Shown here in pieces: positions 24,720 through 37,380 of a DNA stretch of 64,000 nt; positions within the stretch are counted from its first letter, which is position 1; each line of letters opens with the position of its first letter. The translations under genes were made by a program, and so were the position numbers. Origin of the DNA: Salvator merianae. Lineage: Eukaryota > Chordata > Lepidosauria > Squamata > Teiidae. The notes under the pieces are model-generated. The model worked only from the letters and a program-made list of their open reading frames with translations. It had not been told where the DNA came from and did not search any database. The DNA lies in assembly GCA_003586115.2 (NCBI GenBank), contig QVOM02000115.1, positions 6,207,524 to 6,271,523 of the forward strand, written 5' to 3'.

Positions 24720-26158
24720 AAATCAGATGTTGAAACCATCCAAAGACAGAGGCCAGATGTTGAGACTAGCCAAAGACAGCCTTGACCCCTCCATACCCCA
24801 GGCATTTACAGAATACCATGGGGCCCTTTAAATTATCATCTTGCTTAAAACAGTCTTTGAGTTTTACAAGTCCTACACTATGTAACCTCACCAGGCATTC
24901 TTTGGTTAGAAGTGAGAAGGGACTAGAATTGTCTTCAAGCTAGGCAGGGGATTGGGTATCAAATACTTACTCCACCTTTGGCAGCACTCAAGAGTATTCC
25001 TTAGCAAGAGAATTTTAATACTTCCTAGTTTAATATTTGTTTTTTGAAAGATGGAATCATTAAAAAGGTCCTGCATTTCCTGAAATTTGATTTCAACTCA
25101 TATGGGTCTAGTGGGTTTCTATACTATTAAAAACTGGAATTATACACCTAAAAGATAGATTTCTCTTCTGGAAGCTAAGGAGTCCATGATGATTTCGCGA
25201 AGAAACAGGTCAGACCAAAAAGCATCAAAACCAGGATGGAATAGACATATGGTGATAACTTACACATTTACTAATCAGATTACTAAATTACTATTTCCAT
25301 CTACAATATTCAAATAAAAATAAGCAACTTTTATTAATCCCTACTACAACACTGCAAATATGCCTATATTTAAATAAGGATGTATTGAGTGGAAATGTAC
25401 TGTGACTGGAGAATCTATTTTTCAACATATTATTGGTTTCAGTCTTTTTTTTTTAATAATGGCTACAAAACACATAAGTCCAGAAAAATAACAGGATTCT
25501 GATGTTATCCACTGAAATGATGGCAGTCTTCACCTTAACATTATTCAAACAGAACAGTCAAATTAGATCCATGTAAGTCCTAATAAAAGCAGCAGAACAG
25601 ACTGGACAGGATCTAGATTTAATCTACCCCTCAAAGATCACATAAACCTATAGGAGGAGAACATGAGAAGCTATATTCAACACACACCCTAGCACTATTG
25701 CCCATCTGCACTGAGTCTGTCCTGATTTTACAGAGCTGATTTTCAGAGGATAGGAGGTACGTAGAGACAAATAAATATTAGGGGAAATCATACCATATTT
25801 TATTTCCCAGTGAACAGTACACTCCAATCTGTATTGTTTCACTTGGGGAAACTACTTGGGTAATTGAGTGGGAAAAATCCCTGTGAAGTGGAGAAATGAC
25901 TATCAAAAAATAGGTTTAGGAAAGTCAGGAATAAATTGGGAACCTTAAGGTTTCCTGGAATGGCAAAAAACTAAATAGTAGGTTGCACTAGCATAAAAAT
26001 GGAAAAATCATCAGGCTAGGCTTAGAATTAAACCTAGTTTAAAGGGTAATGAAGTTCCAAAGTGGGTAGGTTTCATTGTTTGGGTTGTTAGAAAAAACTC
26101 CTCTACCAGCACTGAAACTAAGTTGTAAACACCTCTTTAAAGCCACTTTACACTATAT

Positions 26159-26173
26159 GGGGGGGGGGGGGGG
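26159..26173. repeat. G15 homopolymer
   Basis: Uninterrupted run of G. Confidence 0.9.
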
Positions 26174-26693
26174 AGACTATGGCTGAAAGTGCCAAGATGA
26201 ATTAGCAAAGTCCTGTTTCACCTAGAGTATTACTACTGATACCAAGAGATCCAATTTTCAAACATAAATTATCTAATACGAACTAATAATGCTACATAAA
26301 ATAATTTCAGTTGAATAAATGACTTTTGACCATAAGGGATTTCATAACAGTAGGATGTTTTTAAATGAGCCAACCCCTTTTACCAATATACTCATATTGA
26401 TTTGAGTCCTCTTGGGCTTCTATTTATGCAACCAAAGCATTATAAGCTCAACGGTTTCAAAGTGTCGATTTTCTTCTCCTGACAAAGGTTCCTCTAGAAT
26501 GCCAAAGACTGCAGCAATGAGCCACCAACTGCTGCAATTGGGAAATTCACAAGGGCTTGTCTTACACAAACACATGTTAATACTAATTAACCACAGCAAA
26601 TATAACCAATGACTGCCCTGCTTTGGTCACTGCATTGTTGTTTGACTTCAGATCCAAAAGCATTGTCTTAACCCATAAAGTCACCTATGAAGC

Positions 26694-26694
<1 letters not shown>

Positions 26695-26741
<47 letters not shown>

Positions 26742-26755
26742 CATCATTATTATTT
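26695..26755. repeat. (ATT)n microsatellite
   Basis: About 20 ATT units with two ATC interruptions at the right end. Confidence 0.97.
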
Positions 26756-27070
26756 ACTTTGTGTGAATGCAGTCCTAGATACTCTGAAGGAAGTAGGTAA
26801 GGGCTATCTCTCTGTGATAGTGTGTGAATGAGCCTGATTGACAAGAAGCAATAGAAAATCATAGGGCTAGGAAATTCTAGACAGAATGAACAGGCTATTT
26901 ACATTAGAGCAAAACATAGTGGGTCCGGATTGCCTGACAACACTCCAATTGTTTTGCCACTCATAGACAGTTGCTTTGGGGTACAAAGATGTTGAATCTG
27001 TCTGCGAGCTGACAACAAGGGCACTTCTATGGGCATCTTTTTCTGAGCAACGATACAAAGTGTTTTGCCT

Positions 27071-27145
27071 ACAGAGAGAGGTTGAGGACTGAGCATGCAA
27101 CTGTCTGCTTACCAGGCAGTTTGCTGTACCACTGAGCTACAGATA
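27071..27145 (-). mobile_element. tRNA-type SINE head, antisense
   Basis: The minus strand reads CTGTAGCTCAGTGGTACAGC (A box) then CTGCCTGGTAAGCAGACAG and a degraded B box region (CTCAGTCCTCAACC). It resembles tRNA but lacks a proper B box, so it is not a gene. Confidence 0.55.
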
Positions 27146-28014
27146 CTGATGGGGCACAAACCAAAAGCATTCTGTAATACAGTACTATAGGATGACAAGA
27201 TGACAAGGCTAGTGTTGGCTATATGCCAGCAACATTTCCACTAACAAATAAAGCTTCAGAGAGTGAGAAATATAAGAGGCAGGGTAATCAAAGAACTGTA
27301 CTTGGAGTGGGTGGGTGTGAGATTTTCAGTCAGCTGCCCAAGTGAGCTTTCAGAAGTCCATTACCCAGTCTGGACAGTTCCCTCCATGTCCATCAGTGGG
27401 CTGTCAATTGACTATTTAATCCCCTCCCTCAGACCATCCATGTGATGAATGACCTAGCAGTCTGTTATTCATATTTTTTTTCTATTTGGACTTAAGAGTT
27501 TGAAGGGCTTAAGACATATACACAAACCCTATAATGTTCTATACTTACTGTCTCTGTGGAACTTGAAACTAAGAGAAAGAAAGAAGTGTAGGACTGTATG
27601 CTATCCTGAGATACTATAATGCCAAAGCCTGCCAAGAAATGACCCTAGGATCTGATACCCTAGGATCTAAGATGGGGTGTTCCTTCAGTATTGAGAAGTT
27701 AAAGGAATGCACGGATGAAGATAGATCCTATGGATGATTGCCCATTTGTGAAGTTTACAAAGCAGCACAAGCTTCCTGCAAAACACAGTGATCCATGAAA
27801 AAATATACTCAGTCCCATGGTAGAGAGCAATTATATCTCACCTGAGGCCCCATGTGTTGTCTTCTCCCAGTAAGGCACGAACCCAAATGCCACTGATTCA
27901 CAACATGTCAGTGCTATACAATCAAGCCTAAGTTTCCTTAGGTAATGGACTCAGAAGCCCCCTAGCTCCTACTCAAACAGGAGTCCTCAATCCACAGGAC
28001 TTCTTCAAAGGGCT

Positions 28015-30530
28015 GGAGTCACTCAGGTGGAGCTCTTAAATTTCTTTCAGTTGTGCCTACCCTGAATAATTTAGTGTCATCAGCAAACTTTGTAATCTCA
28101 TTGCTTATCCATACTTCTAGATCATTTATGAATATATTAAAAATCACAGGTTCCAACACTGAACCTTGGGAGTTCCCACTTTTTACTTCCCTCCACTCTA
28201 AGAATTGTTCCTTTATTACTACCCTCTGTTTCCTGTCATTTAGCCCATTATGAATCCAGAACAGGATTTGTCCTTTTATTCCACAAGTGACAAGTTTATT
28301 CAAGACCCTTTGATGAGGGATTTGTCAAAAGCCTTCTGAACGTCCAGATAGTCAGTGCCAACTGGATTGCCTTTATCCACATGCTTACTGAAACTCTCAA
28401 AGATTTCTAAAAAGTTACTAAGGCACGGTTTAACTTTGCAGAAGTCATGCTGATTTTTCTTCAGCAATGCTTGCTCCCTTATGTGAGTACTAGTTTTATG
28501 TTTAATGATGGTTTCTATCATTTTACCTGGAACTGATGTGAAACTGACTGGTCTGTAATTTCCTGGATCACTCTGGGAATCTTTTTTGAAGATTCATGCT
28601 ACATTTGCTACCCTTCACTCTTCAAGCACAATGTCTGATCATAATAAAAGATTATACATTTTCGCTAGAAGATCAGTAATTTCACATTTGAGTTCTTTAA
28701 GAACTTTCGAATGCATACAATTTTGTCTTCCTCAGTGAAAAAAGAGACAAAGAAACCATTTAGCCTTCCTGCAATCTCTGTGTCTCCTTTAATTATTCAT
28801 TTCTGTCCATTTGTCATTTAATTGTCCAAATGCTTTCCTGGTTGAATTCCTACTTCTGAGGTACTTAAAGATTTCTTTTGATGTTATTAGCAATATGCTC
28901 CTCAAAATACTTGCTAGCAATCCTGATTGCTGTCTTGCCTTTGTTCTGCCAGCATTTATGTTCCTTGGAGTTCTCTTTATTTGGACAAGCCTTTCATTTT
29001 CTAAACAAGCTTTTCTTGCTTTTAATGTCTTCCTGTACCACACTTGTAAGCCTCAATGGTATGCTCTTGTTCTTGGCAGTGCTCTTTCTTTTTTAAGTAT
29101 GCATTGTAATAGAGCCTCCATTATGGTATTTATAAATAGTCTCCATGAGTTTGGAGTGACTGGACTCTTCTAACTTTGCCTTTCAATTTTCTTTTTACTA
29201 GTTTCTTCATTTTTGTGAACTTCCCTTTATGAATATTTAAGGTCTCTCTGTTAGATTTTAACAACTTACTATCTATTTCTAAGTTGAATGCTATCACATT
29301 CTGATAACTGTCCCTTATTGGATCAGCCACAGAGACAAATTTTACCAGGTCCTAAGTATTACTTAGGATCAATTCCAGAATCCCCTTTCCCCTGATTGGT
29401 TCTACAGCCATCTGCTCTAAGGAACAATCATTTAGCATGTCTAAGAATTTTATCTTTCTCTAAAAAGTTGATCAAGAGTTTGCCTGGTTTATGTGAGGGT
29501 GGTTAAAGTTCCCCATTATAACTACCCCTTCCCTTCCAAATGCTTCCTTTATTTCAGTTTCCAAATGCCAATCTTCTTTGTTAGTTTGGTTAGGAGGGTG
29601 ATAGCATTTCCCTAATATTAGACTTGCTTTCTGGCCTGTTATTCTCACCCACAATGCCTTTGTGGATGGGTTTGATTCATGCAGACATTCTAGTTCATAG
29701 GATTCTATCCCTTTTTAATGTACAAGGCTATACCAGTTTGTACAGTTTGCATATAGATATTTGTATGCATTCCTCTAGTGTAGGCATAGCCCTGTAATGC
29801 CATATGAATTCTTAGTTTGCCTCTTACATTTTTTTCTGCTTGTCTACTACTGACTACTAGTCCCCCACTCAAGTCAGTATTTTGTGCATAATTCCAGCCC
29901 CCCTCACCCAAAAGTTTACTTTCCCGAATTGGATGCTGTTCAGCTCCTGTCAGTTTCCCCCGAGGAATCAGTTTAAAAGTTGTTCTACAGCCTTGTTAAT
30001 ATTATGTGCCAACAATTTAGTTCCATCTTGGTTCAAGTGCAACCTATCCTTTTTATGAAAGTTTGGTTAGTCGTGAAAGGTTCCCCAGTGCTTTTCAAAT
30101 TTAAACCCTTCCTCTCGACACCACTGCTTCATCCAAACACTGGAGTCAATGTTCAAAAATGTCCATCTCCTTTCTCTTGTACTTTATTGATGTTCCACTT
30201 TCATAGTCATACAACAAGAAAGTCCATTACTTTAACTGTTCTGATCTTTATTACAAGGGCTTATCTGAGCTTTTCATTTCCTTCTTCCTTAGGTTTGTTA
30301 TTCTCCCGAATTTACATCTTTGTTTATTTGGGAGTTGAAGAAAACAAAATGGTCTACCACCAGCGATATTTCACTGTCAGCTGTAAATTCTTCAATCACA
30401 CAGATTGTTACCTTGGTCTTAATAGTAATGTGTTTAACATTAACACAATTTTTACACTTTTCATCTTTTGTCCTCCAGCTGGAATCCCAGCTGGCATCTG
30501 CTTTAATCCCATCATTCTTATGATATATTT
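28015..30530 (-). mobile_element. CR1 LINE: endonuclease and reverse transcriptase, 3' end missing
   Basis: The minus strand carries ordered CR1 ORF2 remnants. 29654-29472 is the endonuclease, with KCYHPPNQTNKEDW and VVIMGNFNHPHI. 29330-28600 is the connector. 28521-28300 includes KPCLSNFLEIFE and YLDVQKAFDK. 28303-28019 is the RT core, with GNSQGSVLEPVIFNIFINDL and FADDTKLFRV. Above 29930 the sequence matches the CR1 region upstream of the endonuclease (CCCCAGTGCTTTTCAAATTTA AACCC on the + strand). The element stops just after the ADD motif at about 28015, so the thumb and 3' end are absent. Multiple stops make it non-functional. Confidence 0.82.
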
Positions 30531-30559
30531 TTTGTAGTTTAATGAGACGTGGAAAAATA

Positions 30560-31150
30560 TACATCTTTATCTCACTCTCTTCTCTATTTTAAACCACAAA
30601 TTCAATAAGATTATTTCAAATCTACACAGATTTCAAGCTGGTGGCTGTTGGAAAGATGGAACACTGTGACGGTAGCGGTGCCTACAGAAACTGGAAAAGC
30701 TGAGGTAGTGAAGCATGTGCTGAGTGCATGCCAGCAACATGCTGAGGTATACATGCCACACCCAGCTAACAGATAAGTCTAGCAAGTCCACAATATGTTG
30801 ATATGACTTTGGCCACTAAAGCTGCCAGGAAGAAGCACATTTTGACACGCCCATTATTTCTGATGTCAACCAAGACAATGCTGGGCTAACTTCAGCACTA
30901 GAGCTGCTAGTTCAGTGAGTCATGGTACAGCCCAGCTTTCCTAGGCAACATAGCCGGTCTGAGTGTGGTCATGCCCACGTAATACCAGCTCAATTCTATG
31001 GCCAACAGGGCTATTGGGAAGTATGCCTCTTCTGTATTGGCCAGAAAGATCCTTCCACAGTGAGATGCATGTTCAGACCTACTTTGACTGGCTGTTGGAG
31101 CTGCAGCCTACTGAGGCCTCACCTAGCTCTTCAGCACATTTGTAGCCCAT
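30560..31150. other. unclassified moderately GC-rich stretch
   Basis: Base composition differs from the AT-rich neighbourhood and resembles a diverged mobile element. I found no terminal repeats, no family block and no credible ORF. Confidence 0.3.
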
Positions 31151-32250
31151 ACCACACATTCAGGTCAGTGTCAGCATAATTACATATATGTACATATATA
31201 CACAGATGTTACAAATGCAAAGCCCTACTTTTATGTGTTAATAAACCTATTGACTTTGCCATCTTCCAACTTAAACATGTCTGTGTTTTCTTAAAATTTC
31301 TTAAACTTAGATATAAATACCAGAGAAACATATTGTTATTTCTTTAAAATAAAAAAATAAAAAAAGCCAGATGGATCCATCAAGCCCTTGTATATTCAAA
31401 GAGAAGAAGTAAATAGCCCAACAAAATGTGATCTGGTTGCCCTACTAGTTTCATATAGAATTCAATGAAATATCACTGAATACATAAGTGACCAAATTAT
31501 TTGATAAAACTAAATAAGGATTAAAGTTAAACAATGAGGAATGCATATTAAAACATTTTAAAAATGAGATCATGATATATAAATTCACTGGACAGAAAAC
31601 AGTTTATCTCTAATAACTTAATAAAGGTTAATAAAAGAGTGCCACATAATACATCCTCAGAATTAAAGAATTATTAAAGTAACTACTAACATGAAAGCTG
31701 TTGGTAATATTCCTAATTTGTAATTCATCCAAAGGAAATTAACAGCATGTACATTAAGCAAACTTCATTTCTTATTAGAAAGTACACTGATTGAAAACAA
31801 CTTCTTTAAGGGTATTGAAGATTTAATTGGAATATAGTTGTAAACTAATAGCTGCATCCTTAATTAGAAGTAAGGGTAGAATTCAGAAATCAAATTGTGT
31901 TGCTTAGAGAAGCATGTCCTGAGCACAATAAGGAAGAATACAACAGGCAAAAGACAAATCATATTTCCCTAGACTTGTAAGATATTTTTTTAAAAAAACT
32001 GTTCCTAATAATTGCCTTTGCAAGCATTGAGAAGTGCCACATTTCTTTAGACTCCATCAATGCAGAGAACATTTATCTTTCTTGCCCTGAGCTGGAAAAT
32101 AGCTGTAATGGATGTGTGATATAGCTGACTTTGAGTGTTTTTAAGGTTATCTGTTTCCTCTTATCCAGCAGGTAAGCTCCAGATCACATGGAAAGGCAAG
32201 AAGCAGCAATCAGAAGAGTTACTTGGATAACACAAGGATCTATTCTTTTT

Positions 32251-32435
32251 AGTCTGGACCGCTAAGCAAGGGGGTCTAGTAGCACCTTAGAGATTAACAA
32301 AGAGAAAGAAGTAGATAGATTAAACATACTACATCAGATGCAAAATCTTGAGCTACAAAAGCTTATGCTACCAACTTCTTTCTCTCTGTTACTCTCTAAG
32401 GTGCTACTAGATTCCCTTGCTTACTGGTCTGGACT
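32251..32435. mobile_element. foldback element with about 63-bp arms
   Basis: The left arm (AGTCTGGACC...GGTCTAGTAGCACCTTAGAG...AAAGAGAAAGAAG) and the reverse complement of the right arm (AGTCCAGACC...AATCTAGTAGCACCTTAGAG...AGAGAGAAAGAAG) match at most positions over about 63 bp. The loop is about 60 bp. The 'CTAGTAGCACCTTA' word is common in reptile repeats. No ORF. A diverged arm remnant follows at about 32510-32600. Confidence 0.8.
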
Positions 32436-33624
32436 AACACAGTTACATCTTCAAATTCTACCACAATGGAAAACACCAAATTCAGCCAGATAAAGTGGCA
32501 ATCCATCCACCTCTCATGCTTATGAAAGCTTTTGCTACCATCTTCTTTCTTTCTATTATTCTCTAAAGTGCTATTATACCCTCTTGGATAACACAGTTTT
32601 GCATTACATGATGCATCCTAGACATAATACTATATAAGAGAGGACTGTATTGGATGATCTGCTCATAGCAGTGAAAGGTACTAACTTCTAATTATAACCA
32701 CTTTCTTCTTGCATAAACTCAGCCCAGGTGTACTTGTCTACACTAAAGGAAACAAGCAATTTATGGGTCATGCATGTTGGATCAATGGACCAGGTTCTGA
32801 GAAAATATTAGATCTCATTCTGAGATGGTGAAAAGAGACGTAACATTATTTTATTCTATTTCCCAGATCCAGACTCCTGAAAAGTCCTAATTTTTTTTGC
32901 TGTTCAGGCATTCTAGATAACTAGTTTCAAATGTTCTCTTTTTCTTCTTTTGCAATCAAAACGTTACCAGCCTTTGAAACTCAAAAGAACTGCAGTTGCT
33001 CGGTTCTGGTGTCATAATTTAGGACAGTCCTCTCTTGTATAATACTATGTCTTGTGCACCATGTAGTACAAAACTGTGTTAGACAAGTAATTGACATTAA
33101 TAAAATCCTAAGGTTTAGGAAAACCACAGATGAGAACCAGTCAACATATGCAAGTAAATCGCACTGGGGAGTGGAGATCAGATTATGGTGCTGCAGGACA
33201 GAAACTCATTCTGCCATCTTGTCAACTGTGCAGTGAAAGGTAGCCAAATCGATCAGTGTAAATCAACAATATCTCAAGAGGCCAAATCACACTAAAACTT
33301 TCCAGGATTCCATTAAACGAGAAGCAACACCCCATTTGACCAACCATGTAAAAGCAAAGCCACATCATGCACAACTATATTATAAAGGAATTATATATAG
33401 ACACTGCACCAAGGCTTGACTTTTGCATTTTCCTCTTCCCATATTCTGTATGGCTGGGAACCAATCTGGACTGGAAGCTTTTGCATTCATTTCTGATTGA
33501 ACAATAGTCATGAGATCTGGATACGGAACTGAACTCAGTTATTATTCATGCTTGGCTTTAAAAACCCAGTTTAGCAGCTATGATCTAAGTTGGTTTCTTT
33601 AAAAATAGCCATAAACTAATCTTA

Positions 33625-33735
33625 ACTACAGTGTAAGCCAGGTTTCTCAACTTGCAGTTTCTCAGATTTTTCTAAACTATAACTCCCAGTGGAATGCAAA
33701 GAGTTGAAGTTCAGGAACATCTGGAAGAAGTAGTA
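33625..33735. mobile_element. possible short hAT-like repeat remnant
   Basis: CAGGTTTCTCAACTTGCAGT followed by TATAACTCCCAGTGGAATGC. These words are typical of short reptile repeats with CAG...CTG ends. Right end not identified. Confidence 0.3.
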
Positions 33736-34014
33736 GTTTCAGAAAATCTTCTCCAGGCTGCATAGAAGGAGAAGAAAAGTGAGGAGAGAAGCAGGTCTAG
33801 GTTTTTCACGTTGCACTAAACCATATTGACCATGAAATATAAATCAGTTAAATGTTGTATCAACTTATATACTAGCATTCCAGCAAATAAATGTGTCAAA
33901 CATTAATTATACTGTTTGCTTGGAAAGAAAGAAAGCACAATGCACAATGAAGTTCAATAGCAAACCAAGGATTGCAAAACTTCTTGCTCCTACTATGTTC
34001 CTAATAGTCTTCTC

Positions 34015-34215
34015 CCTGAAGTGCACCAGGCAACTTCACTTCACATGTTCAGGAGATCAGTGAAGTTGCACCTATTCAACCTAGCCTTTGGCTAAATACA
34101 CAGCTTCCCCTCCTCACTTTCAGGCACTGTAACCCACCCAGAATGAAGAAATGAAGCAAGACTTATCCCCTTTTTTTGGTAAACCATTTAATTAATTAGA
34201 TATGTACTCCACTCT
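34015..34215 (+). mobile_element. L2-like LINE C-terminal and tail remnant
   Basis: CAGTGAAGTTGCACCTATTC and AACCTAGCCTTTGGCTAAAT read as KLHLFNLAFG, the pattern of an L2 ORF2 end (K-L-F-AF). Diverged T-rich tail follows. Confidence 0.4.
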
Positions 34216-34234
34216 GATATTATACCTTCTAAGT

Positions 34235-34344
34235 CAGTAGTTCTCCAACTATGGGCCTTCAGAACTCTAACTCACAGCATTCTACTTCCAGCACTTCATG
34301 CCAGCCCCAGGAATATCTGGAGGACCACAGGTCATAAAGCACTG
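34235..34344. mobile_element. short hAT-like element
   Basis: Starts CAGTAGTTCTCCAACTATGG and ends AAAGCACTG, giving CAGTRSTT termini as in hAT-derived reptile MITEs. No matching 8-bp flanks found. Confidence 0.45.
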
Positions 34345-34916
34345 CTATAGACATCTTTGGAAGACTTTTCATTTCATAGGCTCTCCCTGCAGTTTGTCTC
34401 ATTTACTTACCTCACCTGCTCTTTTGGTCCCACCTTCAATTCTGCTTTTAGTACACTTAATAACACTATCTCAATCTTGTGTTTACATTTAAGTTGTAAA
34501 TAAATGTTTTAACTAAATAAATGTTCAAATGCTGACAGTGTAATAAACAACATGGAATAAATGGGAATTACTGTATCTTTATCAGAATTGAAAGTAGAGG
34601 CATTAACAAATGCAAAATGCTGGCTGGGTTTTCAATTAACCCAAACCAGCAATGATGCAAACCATTTGAGAATAAATCTAGAGAATGTGAGTATGCTCAT
34701 CAACTAGTTAGTGAATTCCCAAACATACCCAGTCTCTGTACTTTTCCATGATCATGCCATGACAAGCCTCAGATCACACCCTAGCCTCTTTCTTTCTTCC
34801 TTGACTGCACCTACTGCATTCCTGGATCATGTCTTGGTCTCTCTCCACTTCCGCAATCACATCCTAGAAAGCCCAGCAAGTTCTCCAAAAGGCATAGCAG
34901 GTGGATGTGTATATAT

Positions 34917-35004
34917 CCACTTCCTGCAAAGGCCATGAACTGTACTATTGGGGAAATCCGTGGTCTAGGGATTGGTCAGTTCGAGTCCATTGCAGGAAGT
35001 GGAT
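34917..35004. repeat. 14-bp perfect inverted repeat
   Basis: TCCACTTCCTGCAA at 34917-34930 and its reverse complement TTGCAGGAAGTGGA at 34991-35004, 60 bp apart. No wider element visible. Confidence 0.7.
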
Positions 35005-37020
35005 GAACATGCATCCTTGTGCTTGGCCTTCTGGGGAGAGTCCTCCCCCCTAGAAGGCCAGTATGCCTAACAGAACTGATTTTCCACTGGTCTATAGGCC
35101 CTAGACACTTTGATTGTGCCTAACAGATAAGATGGGATAGACTTTAGAGGCCCTGAAGACTTAAACTCAGTAGAATATCAACCTTTTTTTTCTTTTCAAG
35201 AACTACTGAACATGATGCACAGTTCTTTGACTCCCAATAACATTTCTATTTCTACACCTTGGTTTCTCTTTAAAAAGGTCCTTCTGTTCCTCAACATCCT
35301 ATAAAATTACTTTGATTATGTCTAGGAAATAATATAGTACATTTGTATTTTTATTCTTTCATTCATCTTAAATGGATATGGCACACCACACTTAAAAAAA
35401 AAAGTAGCAAGTCTTAAAAAAAACCTGGTTGAATTCTATGCTCGATTTTGACATAAAACAGCTAGATAATATTCACTGCTAATAGAAGTACTGGAACAAT
35501 GAAAATAATGTTTCTAAACCAGAAGTTCTTAGTTCAGATTCACAGTTCAGAAACAATATGAATACAGAGTGGATGGGTAGGTGGATTTCGTACACAAGCA
35601 CTGACAGGCATATAATGATGTCTTTACAAGAAAATAAAAAAACAAACAAACAAAAACCCTGGAACTCAAATCTCTCACTAACCATTCCATTCTTTAAAAA
35701 TTCTTACCATGTAAGTTTTTCCCCCTGTTCAAAGTCTGTTATCTATTATTACCACCTTAGAAGGCTGCACAGCAGGATTCAAGGTTGCATGTGTGACTAA
35801 TTATGAGAAATTGGACACATGCAGGCTCAAAGTGACAAGATAGTTGAGCATTTTTAAGTATTTAAGAATATCTCTACAACTTCAATTAAATTTCTCCAAA
35901 TATTAATAATGCTCTATCATGCAACTGTGTTTAATTACTGCAGCTCTAAAACTTATCAGGACAAATGAGCAATAAAAATTGCATATGTGAAATACTTAAA
36001 ACTTAACAAACAAAAATTATTTATATTAGCATAGGTGAAATCCTAACAGGGACAGCAGCACACTTTTCTGGTGGAAGTTCCAGCTATAGCCAGATGTTGT
36101 TCAGGAAGGTATTGCTGCAATTTATAAAAAGTATTTGCCTGCATCAGCTATTACACTTGCATATTACCACTCAAGAATATAAAAACAAAAATGATTTGTA
36201 TTATGACATGCTCCAAAATCTACAAGATATTAAAAAGTTGAACTATATATTAGTAATACAGTAAAGCTGCGTTTAAACTGAATTCGGCTAGCATGACTCC
36301 ATATAAAGCATTTTTCTTTCATAAAGAGTCTTCCTACTACCAGGGACAGAGGTCATAGGTGAAAGCTGCAGTGTGCTGGAACCTTCTTTCTGGTGCAGCA
36401 TCCATTGATCCACTTGCGCTTTGCTTGTGAAGATACTTGAATGGTTTTTTTTAATGGTTTTGTAAAATCTTTTTTACAAAACGATTTTTGAGAGTGTTTT
36501 TATCAGTTTGATGAATTTGGGTTGTTTCTGGATAGTTTTGAGTGGATTTTGAGTGGGTTTGAGTGGGTTTTGAGAATGGAGTGGAGGAAGTCATTGGAGT
36601 AAGTTCTGAATGCTTTCCAAAACAAATCTGTACTGTGGTTGATAACCGAGTGATTGGGTTCCTGAATAGTGCAGAGTATTTTTGGTATGTGTGCACACCT
36701 TTTTTTGTGGTATGTAGCATTTTCTTACTGAAAAACATTTTTTGCTGCAAAGGGGTTTTTTTTCCCTCCACTTCCAAAGAGTGCTGGCAGCAAACCAGCA
36801 GCTCATGCAGAAGCAAAGATGAAGAGAAGGAGGGACATCCTATCTCTTGGGAACAAAATCCAAGTGCCCCACCAACCGAAAGGGCTTCACTGCTGTGGAA
36901 AGAGTCTTCACTGTGTGAAAGTCTACCATCAGAGCCATAAACAATGAAAATACCAGTCATGATAGCATGGCCAATGGCACTGCTGTCTCTATGGTAAGAT
37001 GTTTCAGACCCAGGGACCCC

Positions 37021-37380
37021 ATGATCATGAAACTGGAAAAGGCACTTAATATGTGGATGAGTGATCAGGTGCATTGAAAGGTTTGAAAAGGGAGGGCTAG
37101 ACAGCTTCCAGGTCAGCTATGACTGGTTCCAGAGGTTCAAGGAGTGTTTCAACCTCCATAATGTGGCAGAGTTCCCATACTTCCTCCCTGTTAAGTCCCT
37201 GAGTTCTGCCTTCTCCTGTCCCCAAAAGACAAATAAAGGCCTCTGCTGCCTTCAACATGTGGACCAAGATACAATTCAAACTTTCAAGTGTCACTCCTCT
37301 GTCAAACCCCAGGTCAATGTGCTGGTTCTTCCCGCAAGTATCACCCCAACTTTCCTCCAAACTCCTAACACATAGAGGTA
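37021..37380 (+). pseudogene. Tigger/pogo-type transposase remnant
   Basis: The + strand shows three collinear pieces of a pogo-superfamily transposase in different frames. KLEKALNMWMSDQVH at 37030-37074 is like the 'M-E-K-L-W-I-DQ' block of the second CENP-B-type helix-turn-helix. FQVSYDWFQRFKECFNLHNV at about 37100-37160 is like 'FKAS-GWF-RFK-R-NLHNV'. VNVLVLPASITPTFLQTPNT at about 37313-37372 is like the 'V-V-LPPNTT-LLQP-DQ' block near the end of the DDE domain. Most of the catalytic domain between the last two is deleted. Terminal inverted repeats not found. Confidence 0.6.

Noticed and set aside
29980..30537. 185-codon open frame on the + strand
   Set aside because: It is the antisense shadow of the CR1 5' region, with hydrophobic low-complexity content.
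36451..37074. 207-codon open frame on the minus strand, the longest frame without an obvious mobile-element match
   Set aside because: No family resemblance, Ser/Thr/His-rich low-complexity C-terminus, and it overlaps a better-supported Tigger-like match on the + strand.
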